The notes: a model not told the origin generated them from the letters alone. A DNA stretch of 64,000 nt from Pseudonocardia benzenivorans CB1190 (GCF_000196675.2 NC_015312.1:2232001-2296000); one strand, 5' to 3'; counted from the first letter of the stretch, positions 1-8,757 are shown. Numbers and translations are program-made.

Positions 1-342
1 CATGAAGGCCAGGATCTCGTACTCCTGGCGGGGGATCATGCCGCTGACGCCCTCGGTGGCGCGCATGACCAGCACGTCCCAGATGTTCCAGGCGAGGTAG
101 TTGTTGAGGTCGTTGAGCTCGTCGATGGTGAACTCGTCGCGCAGCACGTCGTCCTTGGACACCTTCTCCAGGACCTTGCTGCGGGCACGCGACTTCATCG
201 TCTTGTCGCCCTTGATCCCGTCGGTGACGGGCTCCATGCCGACGAAGTTGCCGGTGTAGGTGAGGCTCTGGAACCGGAGGCCGTCGTCGGCCTCCTCGTA
301 CCGCTGCTTGTAGGTCGCGCGCTTGCCCTCGGTGGTGGTCAT
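1..342 (-). CDS. Hypothetical protein, partial (N-terminal 114 residues)
   Basis: The gene runs off the left edge, so only its N-terminus is visible, beginning MTTTEGKRATYKQRYEE. ATG at 342 is preceded by GAGGGAGGAG at good spacing. It starts 14 bases after the stop of the swivelling-domain gene on the same strand, so the two are almost certainly co-transcribed and translated together. The visible part is charged, mostly helical in character, and has no signal peptide or membrane segment. I do not recognise the family. From its neighbour I infer a partner subunit in a PEP-dependent phosphotransfer or related enzyme complex, but the sequence itself shows no catalytic motif. Confidence concerns the reading frame, not the function. 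Confidence 0.75.
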   Translation of the reverse strand, partial: MTTTEGKRATYKQRYEEADDGLRFQSLTYTGNFVGMEPVTDGIKGDKTMKSRARSKVLEKVSKDDVLRDEFTIDELNDLNNYLAWNIWDVLVMRATEGVSGMIPRQEYEILAFM

Positions 343-356
343 CGTCGGCTCCTCCC

Positions 357-776
357 TCAGTCGTCCGCCACGACGCGGCCGACCTCGTGGTCGGTGCAGT
401 CGAGCCGTACCTTGCGCCCGTCGAGGGCCTTGGCGATCTCCTCGAAGTGCGACGGGTCGGTGTTGCCGACGACGTAGCGCGACTCGCTGGAGGTCAGGTG
501 CGCGGTCATCACACACGGGGTCTGGAACTCGCGGGAGAGGATGCCCAGGTGCGACTCCGGGGCGCCGGACATCGTGATCACGCCGATCGCGCCCATGCTC
601 AGGGCCGGCGCGAGGAACGTCGTGGTGCCGCCCTGGACCAGCAGGATGTGCTCGGCCAGCCTGCCCGACTGGATCAGGCCGATGACGTCGGCGGGGGACT
701 CCAGGTACTTCACCGTTCCGCTGGGGGATTTTGCGGTGTCGAAGACGTTGTAGCCCTCGGCCAGCACGTCGGCCAT
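357..776 (-). CDS. Free-standing PEP-utilising enzyme mobile (swivelling phosphohistidine) domain protein
   Basis: This 139-residue protein consists of little more than the mobile domain of PEP synthase/PPDK-type enzymes. The segment GAPESHLGILSREFQTPCVM corresponds to the family motif G-x-TSHAAILAREL-G-IPAV, and its His is the residue that carries the phosphate in that family. Hence it probably shuttles phosphate between two active sites on other subunits, as in split enzymes such as phenylphosphate synthase. The start at 776 is chosen over upstream alternatives because AAGGAGG lies 8 bases before it. The unknown gene at 342 follows immediately. The ATP- and PEP-binding subunits expected of such a system are not in the window. 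Family assignment is good; substrate is unknown. Confidence 0.8.
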   Translation of the reverse strand: MADVLAEGYNVFDTAKSPSGTVKYLESPADVIGLIQSGRLAEHILLVQGGTTTFLAPALSMGAIGVITMSGAPESHLGILSREFQTPCVMTAHLTSSESRYVVGNTDPSHFEEIAKALDGRKVRLDCTDHEVGRVVADD

Positions 777-1138
777 CGATGTTCCTCCTTGAACTCGTGG
801 GTGCCCCGGCCACGCCGCCCGCGGTGACCGTGCCGCCGCGCGGTGGCCACGCGGAGTAGCGTCCGTCACAGTGCCGTGGATCACCAGGGTCGCCGATGGA
901 CCGCGCGGATAGAACTGTCCGCGGCCGTTGTCCGGCCCGGATAGCGGGGCGCCGCGCTCCGACCGCAGGTCGCGACGGGCCGACGGCACGCAGCGCGCAC
1001 GGCGCACGACCCGGACGGACGCACACCGGAGGCACAGGTCCGGGTGCCGTCACGGACGGAGGTCGGGACCGCGCGCGGGGGCCGGGGGAGCGCGGGACGG
1101 TCGTGAACGGCGATGGTCGCGATGGCGACCATCGCCGC
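777..1138. other. Intergenic region between folD and the swivelling-domain gene
   Basis: No gene is supported in these 362 bases. The stretch carries the palindromic repeat at 1099-1145 next to the folD stop and a group of inverted half-sites at 906-943, 130-170 bases upstream of the swivelling-domain start, so it most likely holds that gene's promoter. Confidence 0.6.
906..943. promoter_or_regulatory. Candidate operator: four TGTCCG/CGGATA half-sites
   Basis: CGGATA (906-911) faces TGTCCG (916-921) and TGTCCG (929-934) faces CGGATA (938-943), giving two imperfect inverted repeats in 38 bases. The first extends to CGCGGATAG-aa-CTGTCCGCG (904-923). The position upstream of the gene starting at 776 suits a transcription factor site. 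The regulator is unknown. Confidence 0.35.
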
Positions 1139-1145
1139 TCACAGG
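1099..1145 (-). repeat. Palindromic repeat, copy 1 (REP-like), abutting folD stop
   Basis: The core is a 12-bp stem, GGCGATGGTCGC pairing with GCGACCATCGCC around GATG (1109-1136), three bases past the folD stop, which itself lies inside the repeat. On the minus strand the 47 bases match 31360-31406 at all but a few positions. There is no U tract. It may end or stabilise the 8-gene transcript, or be a dispersed extragenic repeat. Confidence 0.75.
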
Positions 1146-1972
1146 CCTTTGGCTGCCGTCACCGTGTTGCGCAGGAGCATCGCGATCGTCATGGGGCCGA
1201 CGCCGCCCGGGACGGGGGTGATCGCGCCCGCGACCTCGGCGACCTCGGCGGTGCGAACGTCGCCGACCAGTCCGTGCTCGCCGCGGTGGATGCCGACGTC
1301 GATCACGACGGCGCCGGGCTTCACGGCGTCGGCGCCGATGAGGCCGGGCCTGCCGGCCGCGACGACGAGGACGTCGGCGCGCCGGCAGACCGCGGCGAGG
1401 TCGCGGGTGCGGGAGTGGCAGGTCGTGACGGTGGCGTTGCGCGCCAGCAACAGCGCGCCCTGGGGCTTGCCGACGAGATCGGAGCGGCCCACGACGACGG
1501 CCTCGGCCCCCGCGAGGTCCACGCCGGCCTCGTCGAGCAGCACCATCACGCCGCTGGGCGTGCAGGGCCGCAGCCCGGGACGGCCGAGCGCGAGGCGGCC
1601 CGCGCTGACCTCGGTGAGCCCGTCGACGTCCTTGTCCGCGGGGATGCGGGCGATCAGCGGCGCGGCGTCGAGGTGCCCGGGGAGCGGGAGCTGCAGCAGG
1701 ATGCCGGTGACGTCCGGGTCGGCGGCGAGCTCGTCGATGACGGCGGCGAGCTCGGCCTGCGAGACGTCGCCGGGCAGGTGCCGGTGCAGGTCGGCCATCC
1801 CGGCCTCGACGCAGAGCCGGCGCTTGTTGCGGACGTAGATCGCCGAGGCGGGGTCGTCGCCGACCAGCAGGGTGGCGAGCCCGGGGACCCGGTCGAGCGC
1901 GGCCACGTCACGCGCCACCTCGGCGCGCACCCGGGCGGCGACGGCCTTCCCGTCGATGATCCGCGCGGTCAC
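1139..1972 (-). CDS. folD: Bifunctional methylenetetrahydrofolate dehydrogenase / methenyltetrahydrofolate cyclohydrolase
   Basis: FolD interconverts 5,10-methylene-, methenyl- and 10-formyl-tetrahydrofolate in the cytoplasm. The 277-residue length is normal for the family. Visible signatures include the N-terminal substrate region with YVRNKRR (the conserved Y-x3-K catalytic region), GILLQLPLP, the Rossmann stretch VVVGRSDLVGKP and the C-terminal TPVPGGVGPMT. GTG at 1972 starts within the stop codon of the adenosine kinase gene (GTGA overlap), showing translational coupling. It is the last gene of the eight-gene methyl-cycle operon and ends inside a palindromic repeat. With the neighbouring MetF-type enzyme it would supply and drain methylene-THF. 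Assignment is secure. Confidence 0.97.
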   Translation of the reverse strand: MTARIIDGKAVAARVRAEVARDVAALDRVPGLATLLVGDDPASAIYVRNKRRLCVEAGMADLHRHLPGDVSQAELAAVIDELAADPDVTGILLQLPLPGHLDAAPLIARIPADKDVDGLTEVSAGRLALGRPGLRPCTPSGVMVLLDEAGVDLAGAEAVVVGRSDLVGKPQGALLLARNATVTTCHSRTRDLAAVCRRADVLVVAAGRPGLIGADAVKPGAVVIDVGIHRGEHGLVGDVRTAEVAEVAGAITPVPGGVGPMTIAMLLRNTVTAAKGL

Positions 1973-2967
1973 GGGCGTCCCAGGGCCGCCCGCAGCACGG
2001 GCTCGATGTCCGTGGCGGCGGCGGCGCCGTGGGCGTCGCGCAGGCGGGGCAGGTCCGACGTCGGCGAGATCGTCCACTCCTGCGCGCCGTCGGTCTCCAG
2101 CACCAGCGTCGCGACGAGCGTGCCCAGCTGCGCGGCCCGCTCCACGGACAGTCCGCCGTCGACCCCGGCGAGGAACCCGGCGCGGAAGCCGTCGCCGACG
2201 CCGGTCGGGTCCTTGATCGCCCGGGCCGGGACGACGCCGAGCTCGATGTCGGTGCCGTCGGCGCCGACGATCCGCACACCCTTGTCGGACAACGTCGTGA
2301 TCCGCAGGCCCACCCGCCGGGTGATCTCGTCGGCGTCCCAGCCGGTCTTGCGGGTCAACAGCTCCCACTCGTACTCGTTGGTGAACAGGTAGCGCGCCCC
2401 GTCGACCAGCGCGCGGCACTGGTCGCCGTCGAGCCGCGGGAGCTGCTGGGACGGGTCGGCGGCGAACGCGACGCCCAGCGCCCGGGCCTCCTCGGTCTGG
2501 GCGACCATCGCGTCGGGGTCGCTCGCGCCGATCAGCACCAGCTCGGTGCCGAAGCGCTCCACGATCGGGGCCAGCGCGATGTTCTTCGCCTCGGTCATCG
2601 CGCCGGGGTAGAACGACGCGAGCTGGCACTGGTCGTCGTCGGTCGTGCAGGTGAAGCGCGGGGTGTTCGCCGAGTCGACGACGAGCACCGCGCCGGTCTC
2701 GACGCCGTGGCGCTCCAGCCAGGCGCGGAAGTCGTCGAAGTCGTTGCCGACGGCTCCGACCAGCACCGGGCGCTGACCCAGCACGCCCATGCCGAACGCG
2801 ATGTTGGCGCCGACCCCACCGCGGTGCACGACCAGGTCGTCGACGAGGAAGCTCAGCGAGATCCGGTCGAGGCGCTCGGCGACCAGCTGATCGGCGAAGC
2901 GGCCCGGGAAGTGCATGAGGTGGTCGGTCGCGATCGATCCCGCGACGGCTGTGGTCCCGACAGGCAT
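1969..2967 (-). CDS. adoK: Adenosine kinase, PfkB/ribokinase family (mycobacterial AdoK type)
   Basis: This 332-residue PfkB-family kinase closely follows the mycobacterial adenosine kinase: GSIATDHLMHFPGRF near the N-terminus, SLSFLVDDLVVHRGGV, FTCTTDDDQ, ASFYPGAMTEA and the PfkB signature DPTGVGDGF with catalytic Asp near residue 259. It would phosphorylate adenosine to AMP. In this operon, next to metK and methionine synthase genes, its natural job is to remove the adenosine released when S-adenosylhomocysteine is hydrolysed, keeping methylation reactions running. ATG at 2967 has a GGAG site upstream, and the stop overlaps the folD start. No S-adenosylhomocysteine hydrolase gene is in the window. 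Confidence 0.9.
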   Translation of the reverse strand: MPVGTTAVAGSIATDHLMHFPGRFADQLVAERLDRISLSFLVDDLVVHRGGVGANIAFGMGVLGQRPVLVGAVGNDFDDFRAWLERHGVETGAVLVVDSANTPRFTCTTDDDQCQLASFYPGAMTEAKNIALAPIVERFGTELVLIGASDPDAMVAQTEEARALGVAFAADPSQQLPRLDGDQCRALVDGARYLFTNEYEWELLTRKTGWDADEITRRVGLRITTLSDKGVRIVGADGTDIELGVVPARAIKDPTGVGDGFRAGFLAGVDGGLSVERAAQLGTLVATLVLETDGAQEWTISPTSDLPRLRDAHGAAAATDIEPVLRAALGRP

Positions 2968-2984
2968 CGGCGAATCTCCAGTGG

Positions 2985-3911
2985 TCAGAAGACGATCGTG
3001 GTGCGGCCGTTGACGAGTACCCGGTCCTCGCAGTGCCAGGCGACGGCGCGGGCCAGCACGGTGCGTTCGATGTCCGCGCCGCGGCGGGTCAGCTCCGCCA
3101 CGGTCGCGCGGTGGTTCACCCGGACGACGTCCTGCTCGATGATCGGGCCCTCGTCGAGGTCCTCGGTGGCGTAGTGCGCGGTCGCGCCGATGATCTTCAC
3201 CCCGCGCTCGCGGGCCCGTTCGTACGGTCCGGCCCCGGCGAACGCGGGCAGGAACGAGTGATGGATGTTGATCACCGGGACGCCGACCCGGTCGAGGAAG
3301 TCGCCCGACAGGATCTGCATGTAGCGCGCGAGCACGACCAGGTCCACCTTGCCGCGCAACAGGTCCAGCTGTCGCTGCTCGGCCTGCGGCTTGGTCGCCC
3401 TCGTCACCGGGACGTGCTCGAAGGGCACCCCGAAGGACGCGACGTCGTCGGCGAGGTCGGGGTGGTTGGACACGACGGTCACGACGTCGATCGGCAGCTC
3501 GCCGCGCCGCGCTCGCCACAGCAGGTCGAGCAGGCAGTGGTCGTAGCGCGACACGAACAGCGCCACCCGCGTGGGCACCGCGACCTCGCGGAACCGGTAG
3601 GTCCCGCCGAGCGGCCCGGCGACCTCGGCCTCGAAGGCCTCGTCGAGAGCGGACAGGCTCGTCGCCAGCCCGGACAGGTGGAAGACGATGCGCAGGAAGA
3701 ACCGGCCGCCGGTGGCTCCCGTCGAGTCCTGGTCGGACTGGACGATGTTGGCGCCGTGCCGGTGCAGGAACGACGAGATCCGTGCGACGATCCCCGGTCC
3801 GTCCACACACGACACGACGAGCCTGCCCAGGTCGCGGTCGCCGTCGGCGAGGCCGGCGGCCCCGACCGCCGCGCCGGGGGTGGCGCGGCGGTCGTCGTGG
3901 AGGACGGTCAT
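2985..3911 (-). CDS. purU: Formyltetrahydrofolate deformylase
   Basis: PurU hydrolyses 10-formyl-THF to formate and free THF, balancing the one-carbon pool. The 308-residue protein has an N-terminal ACT domain (about residues 30-110, RLVVSCVDGPGIVARISSFL), the usual site of methionine/glycine sensing, then a formyltransferase-fold domain with VINIHHSFLPAF holding the catalytic His and the C-terminal GPIIEQDVVRVNH holding the catalytic Asp. Its ATG overlaps the metK stop (ATGA). The N-terminus is about 20 residues longer than the E. coli enzyme and low in complexity. Placement between metK and adoK suggests release of THF when methionine is plentiful, an inference. Confidence 0.95.
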   Translation of the reverse strand: MTVLHDDRRATPGAAVGAAGLADGDRDLGRLVVSCVDGPGIVARISSFLHRHGANIVQSDQDSTGATGGRFFLRIVFHLSGLATSLSALDEAFEAEVAGPLGGTYRFREVAVPTRVALFVSRYDHCLLDLLWRARRGELPIDVVTVVSNHPDLADDVASFGVPFEHVPVTRATKPQAEQRQLDLLRGKVDLVVLARYMQILSGDFLDRVGVPVINIHHSFLPAFAGAGPYERARERGVKIIGATAHYATEDLDEGPIIEQDVVRVNHRATVAELTRRGADIERTVLARAVAWHCEDRVLVNGRTTIVF

Positions 3912-5146
3912 CAGGCCGTGGCGGGAGCGGCGTCGGCCGACAGCCCGGCGGCCTGGCGCAGGGCCTCGGCGCGGTCGGTGCGCTCCCAGGGCAGGTCGAC
4001 GTCGGTGCGGCCGAAGTGCCCGTAGGCGGAGGTGGCGGAGTAGATCGGGGCGTGCAGGCCCAGGTAGGACCGGAACGCGGCGGGCCGCAGGTCGAAGTGC
4101 TCGGCGACGAGCTTCTCGATGTTGCCGCGCGAGATCCGCTCGGTGCCGAAGGTGTCGACGAGCACCGACACCGGCCGGGCCACGCCGATCGCGTACGCGA
4201 CCTGCACCTCGGCCCGCTGCGCGAGCCCGGCGGCCACCACGTTCTTGGCGACGTAGCGCGCGGCGTACGCGGCCGAGCGGTCGACCTTCGACGGGTCCTT
4301 GCCGGAGAACGCGCCGCCGCCGTGGCGGGCGAACCCGCCGTACGTGTCGACGATGATCTTGCGCCCGGTCAGGCCCGCGTCACCGACGGGGCCGCCGATG
4401 ACGAACCGGCCGGTCGGGTTGACCAGCAGGCTCGAGCGCAGCTCGTCGGCGTCGTAGAACTCGGCCGGCAGCACCTGCGTGACGACCTGGTTCCACAGGT
4501 CCTCGCGGATCTGGTCGTTGGTCGCCTCCTCGGCGTGCTGGGTGGAGATCAGCACGCGCTCGACGGCGACCGGCACGTTGTCGTGGTAGCGGACCGAGAC
4601 CTGGGTCTTGCCGTCGGGACGCAGGTAGTCCAGGCCGCCGCGGCGCACCTCGGCGAGGCGGCGGGAGAGCCTGTGCGCCAACGCGATCGGCATCGGCATC
4701 AGCTCGGGGGTCTCGTCGGTGGCGTAGCCGAACATCATGCCCTGGTCGCCGGCGCCCGCCTTGTCGAGCTCGTCGTCGGAGAGCTTGCCGCGGTGCTCGT
4801 GGGCCTGGTCGACGCCCTGGGCGATGTCGGGGGACTGCTTGTCCAGCGCGACGAGCACCGCGCAGCTGTGCCCGTCGAAGCCGTAGCGGCCGTCGTCGTA
4901 GCCGATGCGGTTGACGGTGTCGCGCACGATCTGGGTGTAGTCGAGCTGCCCGGGCGTGGTGATCTCGCCCGCCAGCACGACCATGCCCGTCGTGATCAGG
5001 GTCTCGCAGGCCACCCGCGAGTACGGGTCCGCCGTGAGCGCGGCGTCGAGCACCGCGTCGGAGATCGCGTCGGCGATCTTGTCAGGGTGCCCCTCCGTCA
5101 CCGACTCGGAGGTGAAGAGGTAGTCGTGCGACTCCTGCTGGCTCAT
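3911..5146 (-). CDS. metK: S-adenosylmethionine synthetase
   Basis: MetK makes S-adenosylmethionine from methionine and ATP. The 411 residues contain [19 protein letters not shown], the ATP-binding [12 protein letters not shown], and the glycine-rich [19 protein letters not shown], all diagnostic. Two start codons are possible. ATG at 5152 overlaps the stop of the upstream core-MetE gene but lies against the GAGGAG site; ATG at 5146 ([11 protein letters not shown]) has it at normal spacing and matches the usual N-terminus, so it is preferred. Directly upstream is a methionine synthase-like gene, so methionine production and activation are encoded together. Confidence 0.97.
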   Translation of the reverse strand: MSQQESHDYLFTSESVTEGHPDKIADAISDAVLDAALTADPYSRVACETLITTGMVVLAGEITTPGQLDYTQIVRDTVNRIGYDDGRYGFDGHSCAVLVALDKQSPDIAQGVDQAHEHRGKLSDDELDKAGAGDQGMMFGYATDETPELMPMPIALAHRLSRRLAEVRRGGLDYLRPDGKTQVSVRYHDNVPVAVERVLISTQHAEEATNDQIREDLWNQVVTQVLPAEFYDADELRSSLLVNPTGRFVIGGPVGDAGLTGRKIIVDTYGGFARHGGGAFSGKDPSKVDRSAAYAARYVAKNVVAAGLAQRAEVQVAYAIGVARPVSVLVDTFGTERISRGNIEKLVAEHFDLRPAAFRSYLGLHAPIYSATSAYGHFGRTDVDLPWERTDRAEALRQAAGLSADAAPATA

Positions 5147-5148
5147 CG

Positions 5149-6279
5149 TCATGCTCCTCGGGCGACGGACTCTGGTGCTGTCTCTGTGGGTGACTCGCTC
5201 GCCGCAGCGATGTCGTTCACCGGCGGTGCTGTGATGCGGGGGGCGAGCTCGGCACGCACGGCGGCCGTGCCGGCGACCATGGCGGCGAGCTTGGCGCGGG
5301 CGACCGCGCCGGTCACGTTGCGCAACCCGCAGTCGGGGTTGACGACGAGGCGTTCGGCCGGGACGAGCTCGAGCGCGCTGCGGATGCGGGACGCGATCAG
5401 CTCGGGTGTCTCGACCTCCGACGACTTCACGTCGACGACGCCGAGGCCGATGGTGCGGTCCCAGCCGAACTTCTCGATCACGGGGAGATCCTCGTAGCCC
5501 TTGCGCGCGAACTCCAGCACCAGCTGGTCGACGCGGGCGTCGAGGACGGCGGGGAACAGGAAGTCGTAGTGGCCCTCCCACAGCGGTCGGGCGTAGCGGT
5601 TGCCGTAGCAGACGTGCAGACCCCAGGTGACGTCCACGCCCTCGGTGACGATGTTGACCGCCTCGATCGCCGTTCCGACCGCGTCGGGGTAGCCGGCGAG
5701 GAACGGCTCGTCGATCTGCAGCAGCTGCGCGCCCCGCTCGGCCAGCGCGTGCGCCTCGGCGTTGAGCACCCTCGCGATCGCCAGCACGAGCTCGCGCTGG
5801 TCGGCGTAGGCCGAGTCGTGGATGCGCCGCGACAGCGAGAACGGCCCGGTGAAGGAGAACTTGACCGGGCCCGACGTCTGCTCGGCGGTGAACGTGAAGT
5901 CGTCGGCCAGACCCAGCGGGGCGGTCGCGAACCGGTCGGGCAGCGGCGCCGGCACCCGCGCCTCGTAGTAGTCGAAGTAGAAGTCCTTGGCCGTCTGCGG
6001 GATCTCCACGCCGGGCATCCGGGCCAGGAAGTAGTCGATGTCGTTGTCGCGGCGCAGCTCGCCGTCGGAGACGATGTCGATCCCGGCCAGTTCCTGGTCG
6101 CGCAGCGCGGCCTTGATCGCCATCTCGTGCAGGTCGGTGAGCTGGGCGAAGCTCATCCGGCTGCGGTAGTAGTCGGTCTTGAGCCGCTCCATCCACTCCG
6201 GGACCGGGTACGAGCCGACGACGGTCGTCGGCAACAGCGGCACCCGGCCCATCAGCGCGGCGTTCCTGGGCGCCGACAT
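5149..6279 (-). CDS. Core-MetE: single-domain cobalamin-independent-type methionine synthase
   Basis: At 376 residues this is only the C-terminal, zinc-binding half of a MetE protein; the N-terminal half that normally helps bind methyl-THF-triglutamate is absent and there is no sign of truncation. Probable zinc ligands are all present: H222 and C224 (HVCYGN), E256 (LVLEF) and C317 (NPDCGL). [13 protein letters not shown] and QIDEPFLAG fit the family. Such core MetE proteins in archaea and Dehalococcoides use methylcobalamin or a corrinoid protein, not methyl-THF; the donor here is unknown. ATG at 6279 overlaps the preceding stop, and the stop overlaps metK. Alternative: a transferase for another methyl-thiol or methyl-ether substrate. 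Confidence 0.85.
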   Translation of the reverse strand: MSAPRNAALMGRVPLLPTTVVGSYPVPEWMERLKTDYYRSRMSFAQLTDLHEMAIKAALRDQELAGIDIVSDGELRRDNDIDYFLARMPGVEIPQTAKDFYFDYYEARVPAPLPDRFATAPLGLADDFTFTAEQTSGPVKFSFTGPFSLSRRIHDSAYADQRELVLAIARVLNAEAHALAERGAQLLQIDEPFLAGYPDAVGTAIEAVNIVTEGVDVTWGLHVCYGNRYARPLWEGHYDFLFPAVLDARVDQLVLEFARKGYEDLPVIEKFGWDRTIGLGVVDVKSSEVETPELIASRIRSALELVPAERLVVNPDCGLRNVTGAVARAKLAAMVAGTAAVRAELAPRITAPPVNDIAAASESPTETAPESVARGA

Positions 6280-7781
6280 CAGTCCCTCACCTGCGCCGTC
6301 ATCGTCACGATGTTGCCCCCCGAGCGGTGTGAGAACGGGGCGTAGTGCACGTCGAACCCGTGCCGGCGCCCGACGTGGGCGAGCAGCGGGCCGTTGACCC
6401 AGTTGACCACGGAGCCGTCGTACTTGCCGGGTCCGCGGAAGTGCGAGCGGTAGGACTGGACGTCGGTCACGAACAGGTCGTGGCAGACGAGCTTGCCGAA
6501 GGGGTGCAGCAGCTGCAGGCTGTCGACGAAGCTCGCGAGCGCCCCGTTGTTGACGTGCATCCGCACGTCCGCGCCCGACTCCAGTAGCGGGCGCAGCATC
6601 TCGCCGCCGACCTCGGGGGCGATCTCGTAGAGGTCGAGCCCGGCGAGCGGGACGTAGCGCTCCTCCAGCCGGATCGCGCTCCACGCCGCCCGCCAGAAGG
6701 TCACCGCCGCGTCGGTGTCGGCGAAGTTCGCCGGGGCCGCCTCGGCGAGCAGCGCCGGGCCGAGCCGCAGCAGCTTGTGCACCAGCGCGCCGACCTGGTC
6801 GGGCGTGGTGTTCGCCTGTCCCGCCAGCGCGCGCGCCTGCTCGGGCGGCAGGTACGCGCGGGTCTGCACCTGGTAGGTGCGCCCGCCGAGCTGGGCGACC
6901 TCGTCGGTCGGCAGGTTGTCGTAGACGTTGGAGATGTAGACCAGGAACACCTTGTAGCGCAGGAACCCCAGCGACGTCCGCGGCCGTGTCGCGTCGAGCG
7001 CGAACGAGCTGACGTGCGCGAGGTGGTCGCACACGGTCTCGCGGGCGAGGTCGAGCACGTGCTGGGAGTAGTCGCACATCAGGTAGTGCAGCCGGCGGTA
7101 GTAGCCGCGGCCGTGGGCGAGGTCGAGCGCGCGGAACTCGTCGAGGAACACCTTGGCCTGGCTGCCGTTGCCCACCCCAAGCTCGACGACGTAGAGCTCC
7201 TCCGGGAGGGCGTTGTTGTCCGACAGGGGGTCCCACACCGCGAAGAGCTTGCGGATGAGGTCGCGCGCCGCGTCGTGGTTGCGGGCGTCGCTCTCCCCGC
7301 CGGGCAGCGCCTGCTCGTAGCCGCGGCCGGTGGACTTCTCCCACAGGTCCAGGTCGGCCCAGTAGCGCGCGTTGAACGACCAGATGCAGCTCGCGCTGCC
7401 CGGCCCCCACTCCTCCAGCGTCACCCGGCCACCGGTGCCGCCGCCCGCGTGCTCGCGCAGCAGCTCGGCGGTGTGCTCCTTGAGCGCCACCTTGCCGCTG
7501 CGCCGCACGTCGACGGCGACCTCCATGTCGTCGTCGCGCACACCGACCTGCTCGATCACGGGACCGCCGGCGGGCAGTCGCTCCGGTTCGGCCAGGATCG
7601 GCCGCAGCTCGACGACGTCGCGGAAGTTCTCCCGGTACTGCACCCAGTCGCAGACCAGCCGGACCTTCGACAGGTCCGTGGAGTCCTCCGAGAGCGCCTC
7701 GACGACCGGGACCAGCGCGGTCGTGATGTCGATCGGGGTGGTCCCGCGCAGGCGGGAGTGGGGCCGGAAGTCAACCAGCAT
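6279..7781 (-). CDS. SAM-dependent methyltransferase-like protein of unknown substrate (500 residues)
   Basis: A Rossmann-type methyltransferase motif I is visible near residues 197-207 ([11 protein letters not shown]), followed by [14 protein letters not shown] where motif II is expected. The layout recalls the MidA/NDUFAF7 (DUF185) group, which methylates protein arginine, but similarity by eye is limited to the nucleotide-binding core. The N-terminal 150 residues look like a separate domain. There is no membrane segment. The gene overlaps the MetF gene by 11 bases upstream and the core-MetE gene by ATGA downstream, so it is locked into the methyl-cycle operon. It could be the true acceptor or donor enzyme of this pathway. 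Function is not known. Confidence 0.8.
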   Translation of the reverse strand: MLVDFRPHSRLRGTTPIDITTALVPVVEALSEDSTDLSKVRLVCDWVQYRENFRDVVELRPILAEPERLPAGGPVIEQVGVRDDDMEVAVDVRRSGKVALKEHTAELLREHAGGGTGGRVTLEEWGPGSASCIWSFNARYWADLDLWEKSTGRGYEQALPGGESDARNHDAARDLIRKLFAVWDPLSDNNALPEELYVVELGVGNGSQAKVFLDEFRALDLAHGRGYYRRLHYLMCDYSQHVLDLARETVCDHLAHVSSFALDATRPRTSLGFLRYKVFLVYISNVYDNLPTDEVAQLGGRTYQVQTRAYLPPEQARALAGQANTTPDQVGALVHKLLRLGPALLAEAAPANFADTDAAVTFWRAAWSAIRLEERYVPLAGLDLYEIAPEVGGEMLRPLLESGADVRMHVNNGALASFVDSLQLLHPFGKLVCHDLFVTDVQSYRSHFRGPGKYDGSVVNWVNGPLLAHVGRRHGFDVHYAPFSHRSGGNIVTMTAQVRD

Positions 7782-8757
7782 GTCCGAGTCCCTCCGTGGT
7801 GACCGCGCCCGGTGCGGAACCGGTCAGTGCCGGGCGTGGGGCCGGGCGTGGAGCGGGTCGTGGCGCGATGCCCGCGCGTTCCAGGATCTCCGGGACGCCG
7901 CGCTCGTACCCGAAAGCCATGAGGTGCACGCCCGCGACGCCGGGCAGCTCGGCGAGCTGCTGGATCGTCTCGACGCACATCGTGACGCCCTCGGCGGCGA
8001 CCCGGTCGGCCGGCACGCCGCGCAGCCGGCGGACCACCTGGTCGGGCACGTGGATGCCGGGGACCCCGTGGCGCAGGAACTCCAGCACCCGCAGCGACCG
8101 GATCGGGCCGACGCCCGCGAGGACCCGGCAGCGCTCGGTGACACCCAGGTCGCGCAGCTCGGCCAGCCACGTCGTGAAGACGTCGACGTCGAAGACGTAC
8201 TGGGTCTGCACGAACTCCGCGCCGGCCGCGACCTTCTTCGCCAGCCGCCGGGCGCGGAACCGCCGCGGCGGGGCGAACGGGTTCTCCACGGCACCCACCA
8301 GCCAGTCCGGGCGCGCACCGATCTCGCGGCCCGACGCCAGCGTGCCCCCGTCGCGCAACGACCGGGCGGCCCACACGAGCTGGGTGGAGTCGAGGTCGAA
8401 GACCGGGGCGGCGTCGGGGTGGTCGCCGAAGCGCGGATGGTCGCCGGTCAGCAGCAGGACGTTGGGGATGCCGAGCGCGCCCGCGGCGAGCAGGTCGGAC
8501 TGCAGGGCGATGCGGTTGCGGTCCCGGCAGGTCAGCTGCATCACCGGCTCGACGCCCGCGCGCATCGCCAGCAGGCTCCCGGCGAAGCTGGACATCCGCA
8601 CGTGCGCACCCTGGTTGTCGGTGACGTTGGCCGCGTCGACCCAGCCGCGCAGCAGGTCGGCCTTGCGGGTGATCGCCTCGGCGTCGGCGCCGCGAGGCGG
8701 CCCGATCTCGGCGGTGACGGCGAACCGGCCCGCCTCGAACGCCCCCCGCAGAGTCAT
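7771..8757 (-). CDS. metF: Methylenetetrahydrofolate reductase, MetF-type catalytic subunit
   Basis: This 328-residue TIM-barrel flavoprotein would reduce 5,10-methylene-THF to 5-methyl-THF. FAVTAEIGPPRG near the start carries the catalytic Glu, ANVTDNQGAHVRMSS and LLLTGDHPRFGDHP form the flavin/folate pocket, and AEFVQTQYVFD is the conserved Q-x-Q/Y region. Unlike E. coli MetF it is paired with a MetV-like cysteine-rich protein encoded just upstream (ATGA overlap), the arrangement found in acetogens, where MetV links MetF to other electron donors. A second MTHFR domain is fused to a methyltransferase at 10973-12784, so the locus carries two. The C-terminal tail is an Ala-Pro-rich repeat without clear function. 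Confidence 0.9.
   Translation of the reverse strand: MTLRGAFEAGRFAVTAEIGPPRGADAEAITRKADLLRGWVDAANVTDNQGAHVRMSSFAGSLLAMRAGVEPVMQLTCRDRNRIALQSDLLAAGALGIPNVLLLTGDHPRFGDHPDAAPVFDLDSTQLVWAARSLRDGGTLASGREIGARPDWLVGAVENPFAPPRRFRARRLAKKVAAGAEFVQTQYVFDVDVFTTWLAELRDLGVTERCRVLAGVGPIRSLRVLEFLRHGVPGIHVPDQVVRRLRGVPADRVAAEGVTMCVETIQQLAELPGVAGVHLMAFGYERGVPEILERAGIAPRPAPRPAPRPALTGSAPGAVTTEGLGHAG

Noticed and set aside
896-2392. Long plus-strand frame of 498 codons opposite folD and adoK
   Set aside because: It is antisense to two clearly conserved genes; high GC at third positions leaves frames open on the other strand.
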